DNA of 64,000 bases from Hyalangium versicolor (GTDB lineage: Bacteria > Myxococcota > Myxococcia > Myxococcales > Myxococcaceae): assembly GCF_020103695.1 (NCBI RefSeq), contig NZ_JAHXBF010000019.1:226544-290543 (forward strand). Direction: 5' to 3'. Numbering within the stretch: the first letter of the stretch is position 1; every line of letters starts with the position of its first letter. This document shows, piece after piece, positions 54,127-64,000 of this stretch. A program made the translations under genes and the position numbers. Under the pieces are notes generated by a model that made no database searches, was not told the DNA's origin, and saw nothing but the letters and a program-made list of their open reading frames with translations.

Positions 54127-54149
54127 ACCACCGTGGAGGGTGGTTTTTT
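54127..54149 (+). terminator. Rho-independent terminator after the alpha-hydroxy-acid oxidase gene
   Basis: ACCACC (54127-54132) pairs with GGTGGT (54139-54144) around a 6-nt loop and is followed by a run of six T. It separates this operon from susC. Confidence 0.8.
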
Positions 54150-54261
54150 CGGTCCAGGAACATTGACTCCGCGCGTCTTATCCACGGACGATTCAATCCT
54201 GAACGCTCCAACCTTCCGGGGGAGCGTTCGACCATCCAATCCGTGACGAGGTAGACACCGA

Positions 54262-57393
<3,132 letters not shown>

Positions 57394-57397
57394 CGCC

Positions 57398-58780
57398 ATG
57401 AGGACTCGAATGATGAAGAAGCAGGTGCTCGTGGCGCTGTGCGCCACCACCCTGGGCCTCGGGGCTTGCAGCCTCCAGGTCGAGGATCTCAACAACCCCG
57501 CCCAGGATGCGTTCGAGCAGACGCCCACGCCGAGCGCCATCTACGCGGCCTCGACGGGGCTGCTCATCGGCAACCGCGCGGGAATCAGCGCCCAGACTGG
57601 CTACATCTCCCAGCTGGGCATCCTCGGTCGCGAGTCGTTCACCCTGGATCCGGCGGACCCGCGCTACGTCAGCGAGATGCTGAAGGGCCCGCTGGATTCC
57701 GGCAGCCCTGCCTTCGGTGGCAGCAACTGGGCCAACCCGTATACCAACATCCGCAACACCAACACGCTGCTGATTGCGCTCCAGAACGTGAACGGCATGT
57801 CGGACACCGAGAAGGAGGCCATCCAGGGTTTCGCCAAGACGATCCAGGCGCTGGACTTCCTGATCATCATCAACACCCGTGAGACGGCGCCCATCAACGT
57901 GGGTGGGGGCATCAATGATCCGCTGGGGCCCATCGAGAGCAGAGAGGCGGTCTTCGACCATATCGTCCAGCTGCTCGACGAGGCGAAGGAGCACCTGAAG
58001 AAGGGCGGAGACGCGTTCCCCTTCCCTCTCAGCAACGGCTACGTGGACTTCGACAATCCGAAGATCGACATGACGCCGGCCAACTTCATACGCGTCAACC
58101 GGGCCCTCCTGGCGCGGGTGCAGGTGTACCGCAACCACTTCAGCGAGGCCCTGACGGCGCTGCAGGAGTCCTTCCTGGACACCACGAAGCCGCTGACGCT
58201 GGGGGTGTACCACTCCTTCGGCACGGGACCTGGAGACCTGACCAACGGCCTCAGGAACAACAAGCTCTACGCCAACAAGGCGATCGTCACTGACGCCGAC
58301 CGCAAAGCGGACGGTACGACGATCGATGATCGGGTGACCCGCAAGACGAAGCCGCTGGATGAAGCGGTGGTCATCTTCAAGGACGAGGCGGCCGGTATCA
58401 CGGTGACGACGGACCTGGCCTTCGCTCTGTATGAGAACCAGGACACGCCGGTGCCCGTGATCCGCAACGAGGAGCTCATCCTCCTGCGGGCCGAGGCGAA
58501 CATCGGACTGGGCGCCCCCGCCAACATCACCGCCGCGGCGGACGACATCAACTTCATCCGCACCACCTCGGGCGGGCTGGCGCCGCGCACGGACCTGGAT
58601 TCCACCAACATCCTGGACGAGCTGCTCAAGCAGAAGCGCTACTCCCTGCTGTTCGAGGGCGGACACCGGTGGATTGACATGCGCCACTACAACAGGCTGG
58701 ACCAGCTGGTCCCGGTGTTGGGAGTAGACGTACCTGAGTACTTCCCCATCCCGAAGTTCGAGACGGACGCGCGCCTGTAG
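57398..58780 (+). CDS. susD: SusD/RagB-type surface lipoprotein
   Basis: 460 aa from the ATG at 57398 (57410 possible). Lipoprotein signal MKKQVLVALCATTLGLGACS. SusD hallmarks: VEDLNNPAQDAFEQTPTPSA, helical TPR-like region (FAKTIQALDFLIIINTRETA, NFIRVNRALLARVQVYRNHF), EELILLRAEANIGLG and the C-terminal LLKQKRYSLLFEGGHRWIDM. The last part ends FPIPKFETDARL. It forms the lid over SusC and captures the ligand. Substrate type unknown; the M28 peptidase downstream hints at peptides (inference). Confidence 0.93.
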   Translation: MRTRMMKKQVLVALCATTLGLGACSLQVEDLNNPAQDAFEQTPTPSAIYAASTGLLIGNRAGISAQTGYISQLGILGRESFTLDPADPRYVSEMLKGPLDSGSPAFGGSNWANPYTNIRNTNTLLIALQNVNGMSDTEKEAIQGFAKTIQALDFLIIINTRETAPINVGGGINDPLGPIESREAVFDHIVQLLDEAKEHLKKGGDAFPFPLSNGYVDFDNPKIDMTPANFIRVNRALLARVQVYRNHFSEALTALQESFLDTTKPLTLGVYHSFGTGPGDLTNGLRNNKLYANKAIVTDADRKADGTTIDDRVTRKTKPLDEAVVIFKDEAAGITVTTDLAFALYENQDTPVPVIRNEELILLRAEANIGLGAPANITAAADDINFIRTTSGGLAPRTDLDSTNILDELLKQKRYSLLFEGGHRWIDMRHYNRLDQLVPVLGVDVPEYFPIPKFETDARL

Positions 58781-58803
58781 CTCGTAGCGCGGCGGTCCTC
58801 CTC

Positions 58804-58846
58804 GGGGCCCCCACCGCACCGCGCCACGCGGTCCGGTGTGGGGCCC
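58804..58846 (+). terminator. Long GC-rich hairpin after susD
   Basis: GGGGCCCCCACCGCACCGCG (58804-58823) can pair with CGCGGTCCGGTGTGGGGCCC (58827-58846), with a 3-nt loop and a few mismatches, followed by TTCTCTTTCC. It lies 24 bp downstream of the susD stop. Confidence 0.6.
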
Positions 58847-58956
58847 TTCTCTTTCCTGGCCTCCCGCCCGAGCGGAGCGCATGGCCCGCGCGCTAGAGTG
58901 CCGACGGCCTCTCGGGTTGCCCGAGACAGAGGTCTCTCATCACTGAAGGAGCAATC

Positions 58957-61023
58957 ATGGCTATGAAGCATCTGGCGCCCGCGGCGCTGTGGCTCTGGGG
59001 CGCTGCCCCGGTGCTGGCGCACGCTGCGACGCCCGTCCCCGCCATCGCGCAGCAGGCGGCCGTGGACCGCGAGCAATGGATCACCCTCGGAGCGGACACC
59101 CTGGAGCCGGTGCTGGAGGCGCTGCGCGGCGCGGGCTGGCAGGAGCCCCCCTCACCGCTGGTGGAGAAGAACGGCGTGGTGGCGCTGAAGGTGAGCGAGT
59201 CCCTGCTGCCGGTCATCGGCCGGGTGATGCACGAGCGGTACAACCGGTGTGCCGGCTTCATTGCCCATGACTCGGAGCAGGAGGCGACGCAGGCGCAGGA
59301 GAAGGCGGGCACCCAGGTGCCGGTGAAGAACCTGGTCACCTATACGATCGACAACGCGGCCACGGTGGGCGTGCTACTGGGCGAGATGCAGGAGTCGAAC
59401 GTCCGCAGCACCATCACCACGCTGTCGAACTTCAACAACCGCTACTACACGGCATCGACAGGTGTGGAGGCGGCCAACTGGCTGAAGTCCCACTGGGAGA
59501 GCCTGGCGGTGGCGATGGGACGCTCGGACGTGACGGTGTCGCTGTTCCCGCACCCGAACTGGAGCCAGCCGTCCGTCATCCTGAGCATCCCGGGCACCAC
59601 GCTGCCCAACGAGGTGGTGGTGCTGGGCGGCCACCTGGACTCCATCAACGGGAGCAGCCCGAGCAGCGGCCGGGCGCCGGGCGCGGATGACGATGCGTCG
59701 GGGATTGCGTCGCTCACGGAGGTGATCCGGGTGGCGATGCAGACGGGCTACCGGCCGGCGCGCACGGTGCGGTTCATGGGCTACGCGGCCGAGGAGGTGG
59801 GGCTGAAGGGCTCCAAGGAGATCGCCGAGTCGTACAAGTCGAGTGCGGTGAACGTGGTGGGAGTGCTGCAGTTGGACATGACGAACTACCATGGCTCGAG
59901 CGTGGACTTCGGCGTGCTGACGGACCACGTGAACGCGGCGCAGACGGCGTTCGTGACGAACCTGATCGACACGTACACGATTGGGACGTGGGCGAGCACG
60001 GCGTGCGGCTATGGGTGCTCGGACCACGTGTCGTGGACGGACAACGGCTTTGCGTCCTCGCTGCCGTTCGAGGCGTTGATGAACCAGGACAACCCGACCA
60101 TCCACACGACGGAGGACACGCTGGCTCAGAGTGGGGGCACGGCGACGCACGCGGTGAAGTTCTCGAAGCTTGCGGGGGCGTTCATGGCGGAGCTGGCCAA
60201 GGGCGAGGTTGCGGGGGCCGCAGGGGATAACACGCCGCCGATGGCGCTCATCACTGCGCCGGCGGTGGGGGCGACGGTGACGGGGACGGCGACGATCACG
60301 GCCAACGCGGCGGACGACGTGGCGGTGAAGCGGGTGGAGTTCTGGGTGAACGGGGTGCTGAAGGGCACGGACACGTCGGCGCCGTACAGCTACGCGTGGG
60401 ACACGGTGGCAGGGGGCAATGGCAGCCGCTCGTTGGTGGTGAAGGCCTACGACGCGGCGGGCAACGTGGGCACGAGCTCGAGCGTCCCGGTGACAGTGAG
60501 CAACGCGAGCACGACGGCGACGTATGACACGGCGTTGAAGGCACCGAAGTGCGGCAGCGCGAATGCGGTGTGCGACTCGGGAGTGCTGCTCAACGGGCGG
60601 GCGAACCTGGGGCCGGAGCCGAACAAGGCGAACACGATCAACGGCTCGTGCTCGGACGGGGCGACGGGCGTGTACCACTCGGACGAGTCGGTGGATCGGC
60701 TCCGGGTGTCCACGGTGGACGGCACGCCGTTCAAGGCCGGCAAGCAGGTGAAGGTGGAGGCCACGGTGTGGGCGTTCTCCACGTACACCTCGGACAGGCT
60801 GGAGCTGTACAGCACGGCGACCGCGAACAGTCCGCAGTGGACGCTGTTGAGCACGATGACGCCGACGAAGTCGGGAGCGCAGATCCTGTCGACGACGTTC
60901 ACGCTGCCGGCCGGTGCGCAGCAGGCGGTGCGGGCGCGCTTCCGGTATGGAGGTAGCGCGGGTGCGTGCGGCACGGGCGGGTTCGATGACCACGATGACC
61001 TGGTCTTCACCGTGTCGCAGTAG
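58957..61023 (+). CDS. Secreted M28 aminopeptidase with Ig-like and C-terminal binding domains
   Basis: 688 aa. Signal peptide (MAMKHLAPAALWLWGAAPVL, cleaved after AHA), a propeptide to about residue 120, then the M28 catalytic domain: zinc ligands His and Asp in VLGGHLDSINGSSPS and ADDDASGIA, Glu in YAAEEVGLKGSKE (catalytic and metal Glu pair), Asp in VLQLDMTNYHGSS, and His in NPTIHTTEDTLAQS. From about 430 an Ig-like domain follows (AADDVAVKRVEFWVNGVLKG), then a domain found twice in the lipoprotein at 24755-26236 (HSDESVDRLRVSTVDGTPF, GGFDDHDDLVFTVSQ). It cleaves N-terminal residues from peptides outside the cell. A terminator follows. Confidence 0.94.
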   Translation: MAMKHLAPAALWLWGAAPVLAHAATPVPAIAQQAAVDREQWITLGADTLEPVLEALRGAGWQEPPSPLVEKNGVVALKVSESLLPVIGRVMHERYNRCAGFIAHDSEQEATQAQEKAGTQVPVKNLVTYTIDNAATVGVLLGEMQESNVRSTITTLSNFNNRYYTASTGVEAANWLKSHWESLAVAMGRSDVTVSLFPHPNWSQPSVILSIPGTTLPNEVVVLGGHLDSINGSSPSSGRAPGADDDASGIASLTEVIRVAMQTGYRPARTVRFMGYAAEEVGLKGSKEIAESYKSSAVNVVGVLQLDMTNYHGSSVDFGVLTDHVNAAQTAFVTNLIDTYTIGTWASTACGYGCSDHVSWTDNGFASSLPFEALMNQDNPTIHTTEDTLAQSGGTATHAVKFSKLAGAFMAELAKGEVAGAAGDNTPPMALITAPAVGATVTGTATITANAADDVAVKRVEFWVNGVLKGTDTSAPYSYAWDTVAGGNGSRSLVVKAYDAAGNVGTSSSVPVTVSNASTTATYDTALKAPKCGSANAVCDSGVLLNGRANLGPEPNKANTINGSCSDGATGVYHSDESVDRLRVSTVDGTPFKAGKQVKVEATVWAFSTYTSDRLELYSTATANSPQWTLLSTMTPTKSGAQILSTTFTLPAGAQQAVRARFRYGGSAGACGTGGFDDHDDLVFTVSQ

Positions 61024-61083
61024 CTGCGTCTGAGCAGAGAGTGGGTGGGAGGTGAGGGCAGTGGCCCATCACCTCCGCTGCAT

Positions 61084-61118
61084 GGGCCTGGGACTTGTTC
61101 CCGGGCCCGTTTGTTTTT
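61084..61118 (+). terminator. Rho-independent terminator after the M28 peptidase
   Basis: GGGCCTGGGA (61084-61093) pairs with TCCCGGGCCC (61099-61108), 10 bp with one G-T pair and a 5-nt loop, followed by GTTTGTTTTT. Confidence 0.85.
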
Positions 61119-61209
61119 GGCGGCCCGACTTTGAAGCGAGGGACTCTCCCAAGGTCAAGTCTCCCGGTTTTGACGCGGCTTGGCACGTCGTAGGGGCTTT
61201 GTGTGCTGA

Positions 61210-61785
61210 GTGCTAGCATCCGCAGGAATGCTCCGTCCGCACATACTGGGGTGGTTCCTGCTGCTGTGCATGATGGGCCCACAGTGGGCTCACGGATCGG
61301 TGCCAGCCATCACTGCGTCGCAGGTGCAGGGCATCACAGACTCGGCACGAGCGAAGGTGCTGGCGCATCTCGCGCGCGGAGAACTGGCGGAAGCAATCCA
61401 GGCCTATGAGGTTGCCACGGGGCTCAAGGCGCCGCTGTGGCTTACCGGGTTCAAGGCCGCCTTTGACGCGAGCAAACAGGCGCCAGGCGCGTGCCAGGGT
61501 GTGGCTCGGAGCATCCATGCCGTATTCACCCGGTTGGGTGGCACGCCAGAGTACGTCAAACTCACGACTCGGGTTGCAAACGAGCGGGTCAATTTCGACA
61601 TCGTTTTTCGACTGGCGAATGGCAAGGACGCACATGTCTCGAACGCGGGGCTCCACGTCCTGGTCCGCATGAATGGCCGTGCCTACGACGCCTATACCGG
61701 TGCCGCGGGTCTCCCCTGGGCCGACTATATGAGCCGACTCGGCGCCCTCAAGCCCATTGTCGAGGAGGTCGTGGAGTCGCCATGA
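61210..61785 (+). CDS. Secreted papain-fold toxin candidate (Tox-PL-2-like)
   Basis: 191 aa from the GTG at 61210; the ATG at 61228 also gives the signal peptide MLRPHILGWFLLLCMMGPQW, cleaved near AHG. The C-terminal 100 residues match papain-fold toxin domains: Cys in GACQGVARSIHAVFTRLGG (about residue 95), His in VSNAGLHVLVRMNG (about 150) and Asp in RAYDAYTGAAGLP (about 160), in the order C-H-D. Such toxins cleave or modify a target protein by a thiol-protease-like mechanism. The next gene overlaps its stop (ATGA), the usual place for immunity. No delivery domain other than the signal peptide. Confidence 0.65.
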   Translation: MLASAGMLRPHILGWFLLLCMMGPQWAHGSVPAITASQVQGITDSARAKVLAHLARGELAEAIQAYEVATGLKAPLWLTGFKAAFDASKQAPGACQGVARSIHAVFTRLGGTPEYVKLTTRVANERVNFDIVFRLANGKDAHVSNAGLHVLVRMNGRAYDAYTGAAGLPWADYMSRLGALKPIVEEVVESP

Positions 61786-62534
61786 GCCAGAAACAATCAC
61801 TGTCAGCGGCAAAGACTCCACCGACCCTTGTCGAAGCGCTCCTCCAGGTCCGGAGCGACATGCAGACACGCCAGTCACCGCCCTATTTGTATATTGGTAT
61901 CCCGAACGCGGGACGGCTCAGGTGTTTCACGGGCGGGTACTGGCAGTGTATGTATCACCTCGGCATGGATGAAGGTCAGGACCACCTGTTTGGCCTCTGG
62001 CTGCGTGATGTGAAGAAGGCGTGGCCCGCTGAAGGTTGGGCAGAGGCCTACCTGCGGGAGTTTGATGGCGATCACCCCCGCGCGGTCCGCAAGTACCTCG
62101 ACTACGTGGCCGAGTTCCGCAGCCTGTCCCCCGCGGAACTCGCGGCCATGCCCTTGAACACCGAGGAGCGAAGTCGGCTGGGCAGACCGTCGGCAATGCG
62201 GCCCACCCAACCTCCCGTGCCCACCCTGGACGAGTTGCTGGAGATCCGCCGCGTGGGCCGCATCCTCATGTACATCGGCGAGGCGCGCGTGGAGCGCATG
62301 GCTGGGTACATCGACGGTTACCGCTTGTGCCTCTCCCTGGCAGGACTGAAGGACGAGGAGTACGTGCGCTTCGAGCGCTGGCTTCAGGACACCGGCCGCG
62401 TTCCCCCGGGACATACTTGGGAGGACGCCTTCCTCCAGACAGCCTCCGGCGATCACGAGGCCGCCATCCACCGGCTCCTAGACTGTGCCGCCGAGTTCCG
62501 CTCTGGGAATCAGGTCCCCACGGCCCAAGCTTGA
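61782..62534 (+). CDS. Duplicated-domain protein, candidate immunity to the upstream toxin
   Basis: 250 aa, ATG overlapping the upstream stop. Two copies of an about 85-residue domain (about 40-125 and 155-240) share PYLYIGIP/RILMYIGE at the start, GGYWQCMYHLGM/DGYRLCLSLAGL in the middle, EGWAEAYLREFDGDHPRAVR versus HTWEDAFLQTASGDHEAAIH and end YVAEFRS/CAAEFRS. No signal peptide, so it is cytosolic. The coupling and duplication fit an immunity or inhibitor protein; no known family was recognised. Confidence 0.6.
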   Translation: MSQKQSLSAAKTPPTLVEALLQVRSDMQTRQSPPYLYIGIPNAGRLRCFTGGYWQCMYHLGMDEGQDHLFGLWLRDVKKAWPAEGWAEAYLREFDGDHPRAVRKYLDYVAEFRSLSPAELAAMPLNTEERSRLGRPSAMRPTQPPVPTLDELLEIRRVGRILMYIGEARVERMAGYIDGYRLCLSLAGLKDEEYVRFERWLQDTGRVPPGHTWEDAFLQTASGDHEAAIHRLLDCAAEFRSGNQVPTAQA

Positions 62535-62584
62535 AACTAGCAGCCCACCCCACCTGGGCAGGGTTGGCCACGAAAACAAACGGG

Positions 62585-63004
62585 TCACTGCTTGGCGAGA
62601 ATGCGCCCCTTACCATCAATGGCGTACTCAGCGCCCGCGTCCAGTTCGATGAACCCGGGCCCGCAATGGGAGAGATCCGGAATGAAGAGAACGAAGAAGA
62701 GATCATCGCTGGCCTGGAAGACCGAGACGTTGATGTACTTCCATTGGACCAAGCACTTGCCAGCCGGATACTTCTGGTCCTCAGCCCCGACGCTGGGAGG
62801 AAGGTAGTCATCCATGGCTACCTTCAAGGCGGCCATCATGGGCCCCGTCAGCCGGGATCCTCCCTCCAATGAGTTCAAGAACTGAACCTTGGCGCCCTCT
62901 TCAGGGGGGGCCCAGATTGGCTTCTCCTGTTTGTAGTACCCAAAGAAAGAGCAGCCCGCCAGCAGACTGGCGCAACAGAGTAGAGAAGGAAGAAGAAGCC
63001 TCAT
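62585..63004 (-). CDS. Small lipoprotein, unknown function
   Basis: 139 aa from the ATG at 63004, preceded by GAGGCG; the longer frame is rejected because the lipoprotein signal MRLLLPSLLCCASLLAGCSF starts here (lipobox LAGC). The rest holds KVQFLNSLEGGSRLTGPMMA, LVQWKYINVSVFQASDDLFF and GFIELDAGAEYAIDGKGRIL. No known domain. It lies 81 bp after the JAB-like lipoprotein gene in the same direction and probably belongs to its operon. Confidence 0.65.
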   Translation of the reverse strand: MRLLLPSLLCCASLLAGCSFFGYYKQEKPIWAPPEEGAKVQFLNSLEGGSRLTGPMMAALKVAMDDYLPPSVGAEDQKYPAGKCLVQWKYINVSVFQASDDLFFVLFIPDLSHCGPGFIELDAGAEYAIDGKGRILAKQ

Positions 63005-63085
63005 GTCGCTTCGCCTCGGTGGGAGGTTGCCAGTAGGCCCTGCGATTGCGATTCGCTTCCGCACTCCTTGCTGTGATACCCCTGC

Positions 63086-63748
63086 TCAAGGCAGCCAATC
63101 CTGGCCTTCGAGCATCTGGATATCCCCCATGTCATTGTAGGCTTTGCCGATAGCGACCCATTTGTCATTGCGCAGAGCATAAACAATTCGCGTTGACTGG
63201 TTGTACAGGTAGGTTCTGCATTCGCCGGTCCTCTCGCGGTAGAAAAGCATGAGATGGCGATCCCATATTTGCTCGGTGGTTTTGCCCTTGAAACGAGTGG
63301 GATTCCAGTTCGACCAGATGCTCAAGTCAGATCTGGAAAAGCGTCGGTTGTGGGGATGTCCATGAGAACCGCCGACGATGATTGCGTCTCTATGGCCAGG
63401 GTCATCCAGCAAATTGGGGAGCGCACAGGTCTTGGTAGTCGTGTCTGGCCTGTTCTTGAAATCGGAGAGGTAGCTGAGGAAGTACGCCTTCTCCCGGGGT
63501 GAGTAGTAGTTCAGGGCGCAATACTCAAACCCATATACACCGCTTGACGCGCCGGGTTGACTGGTCACGATTGCACACGCGTTCATGGCCAGTGCCTCCA
63601 GCGTTGGGAAGGGGCCCGCCAGTGGCCCCTTTACCTCAATGCTTCCGTCCGGCAGGCGGGTCGCGCGCAGGTTGGGGTTGGGACTCGAGCACGCCAGGAT
63701 GCTCCCTATAGCACACAGCACCCCAACATCCTGAAGTCTCCAGCCCAT
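63086..63748 (-). CDS. Lipoprotein with a JAB/DUF4329-like motif
   Basis: 220 aa. Signal QDVGVLCAIGSILACSS with lipobox Cys. A metal-site-like motif GGSHGHPHNRRFSRSDLSIW is in the middle; its H-x-H-P plus S-x-x-D order recalls JAMM/JAB and DUF4329 domains, known from polymorphic toxins. The matching upstream Glu is in GVYGFEYCALNY but is not certain. The C-terminal half (YRERTGECRTYLYNQSTRIV) has paired Cys. It may be a zinc peptidase or a toxin-linked processing protein; unproven. Confidence 0.55.
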   Translation of the reverse strand: MGWRLQDVGVLCAIGSILACSSPNPNLRATRLPDGSIEVKGPLAGPFPTLEALAMNACAIVTSQPGASSGVYGFEYCALNYYSPREKAYFLSYLSDFKNRPDTTTKTCALPNLLDDPGHRDAIIVGGSHGHPHNRRFSRSDLSIWSNWNPTRFKGKTTEQIWDRHLMLFYRERTGECRTYLYNQSTRIVYALRNDKWVAIGKAYNDMGDIQMLEGQDWLP

Positions 63749-63805
63749 GGCCTAGCCTATCCCACTTTGGTCCCCATGACCGTCACATGAAATCTGGGAG
63801 GCCGC

Positions 63806-63982
63806 ATGGCTGACCCCGCCCAACCTGCCATGACATTCGACAGCTTCTTACGGCGCTTTGGTTGGGGAGGAGTAGAATCCGGTCGCGGTAGGGACGGCCC
63901 TTCGCCTCATCGACTCGGGCCGCCCCCCGCACAGATCCCAGCGTGCGCTGCTAACGCACTGGGCTCTTGCCTCGGATGCTGA
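63806..63982 (+). CDS. Possible short ORF at the right edge
   Basis: 58 codons from the ATG at 63806 (MADPAQPAMTFDSFLRRFGW) ending GSCLGC before TGA. No ribosome site and no recognised family; the region could equally be the leader of a mobile element beyond the window. The rest of 63749-64000 shows nothing else. Confidence 0.2.
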   Translation: MADPAQPAMTFDSFLRRFGWGGVESGRGRDGPSPHRLGPPPAQIPACAANALGSCLGC

Positions 63983-64000
63983 CGTCAAAGCGCACTGCGG

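Noticed and set aside
59374..60993. Long Arg/His-rich reverse frame opposite the M28 peptidase
   Set aside because: Low-complexity shadow of the peptidase gene.

Overview
The window is high-GC DNA with densely packed genes and very frequent secreted or lipid-anchored proteins. A complete alternative isovaleryl-CoA (aib) operon, GAF/PAS sensor kinases, RCC1 and delta-60 propeller lipoproteins and a LanM lanthipeptide locus all point to a fruiting myxobacterium (Myxococcota), probably of the Archangium/Cystobacter type; the genus is inference.

Layout. 1-458: 5' part of an S9-type peptidase, reverse strand. 0.7-7 kb: a GAF-PAS-PAS histidine kinase converging on a lanthipeptide operon (lanA1-lanA2-lanM, reverse). 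7-13.4 kb: housekeeping and accessory genes (DUF1338 oxygenase-like, macro domain, two SDRs, ArsR/AHSA1 pair, TetR/thioesterase, beta-barrel, TPR). 13.5-18.1 kb: aibR-aibA-aibB-aibC-mvaS with a perfect 16-bp palindrome upstream, making isovaleryl-CoA from the mevalonate entry point. 18.1-21.2 kb: PadR plus MacB-like permease. 21.3-24.7 kb: a large lipase-CHAT protease fusion. 24.7-30.8 kb: secreted Ig-like lipoprotein, beta-propeller, P450 and a lipoprotein pair.

30.8-38 kb is a scarred accessory region. It has an IS91-type transposase fragment, a 52-bp direct repeat, a broken Ig-like lipoprotein gene, a 14-repeat RCC1 protein, a group II intron fragment and a sequence matching the 3' end of tmRNA genes. 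38-44 kb: delta-60 and other propeller-like lipoproteins, a decayed pseudogene and an M20 amidohydrolase.

44.3-48.2 kb: a second GAF-PAS kinase, an orphan third lanA with the same leader as those at 6-7 kb, and an ABC-2 exporter. 48-54 kb: GNAT, cytochrome c-like protein, the DUF5131/TcmP three-Cys-motif pair, and an FMN alpha-hydroxy-acid oxidase ending in a good terminator. 54.2-61.1 kb: a SusC/SusD pair followed by an M28 aminopeptidase that shares its C-terminal domain with the lipoprotein at 24.8-26.2 kb. 61.2-63.8 kb: a secreted papain-fold toxin candidate with an overlapping duplicated-domain partner, then two lipoproteins, one with a JAB-like motif.

The most interesting features are the lanthipeptide system split over two loci, each beside a related kinase; the lipase-CHAT fusion; the three-Cys-motif pair; and the toxin/immunity-like pair near the right end.
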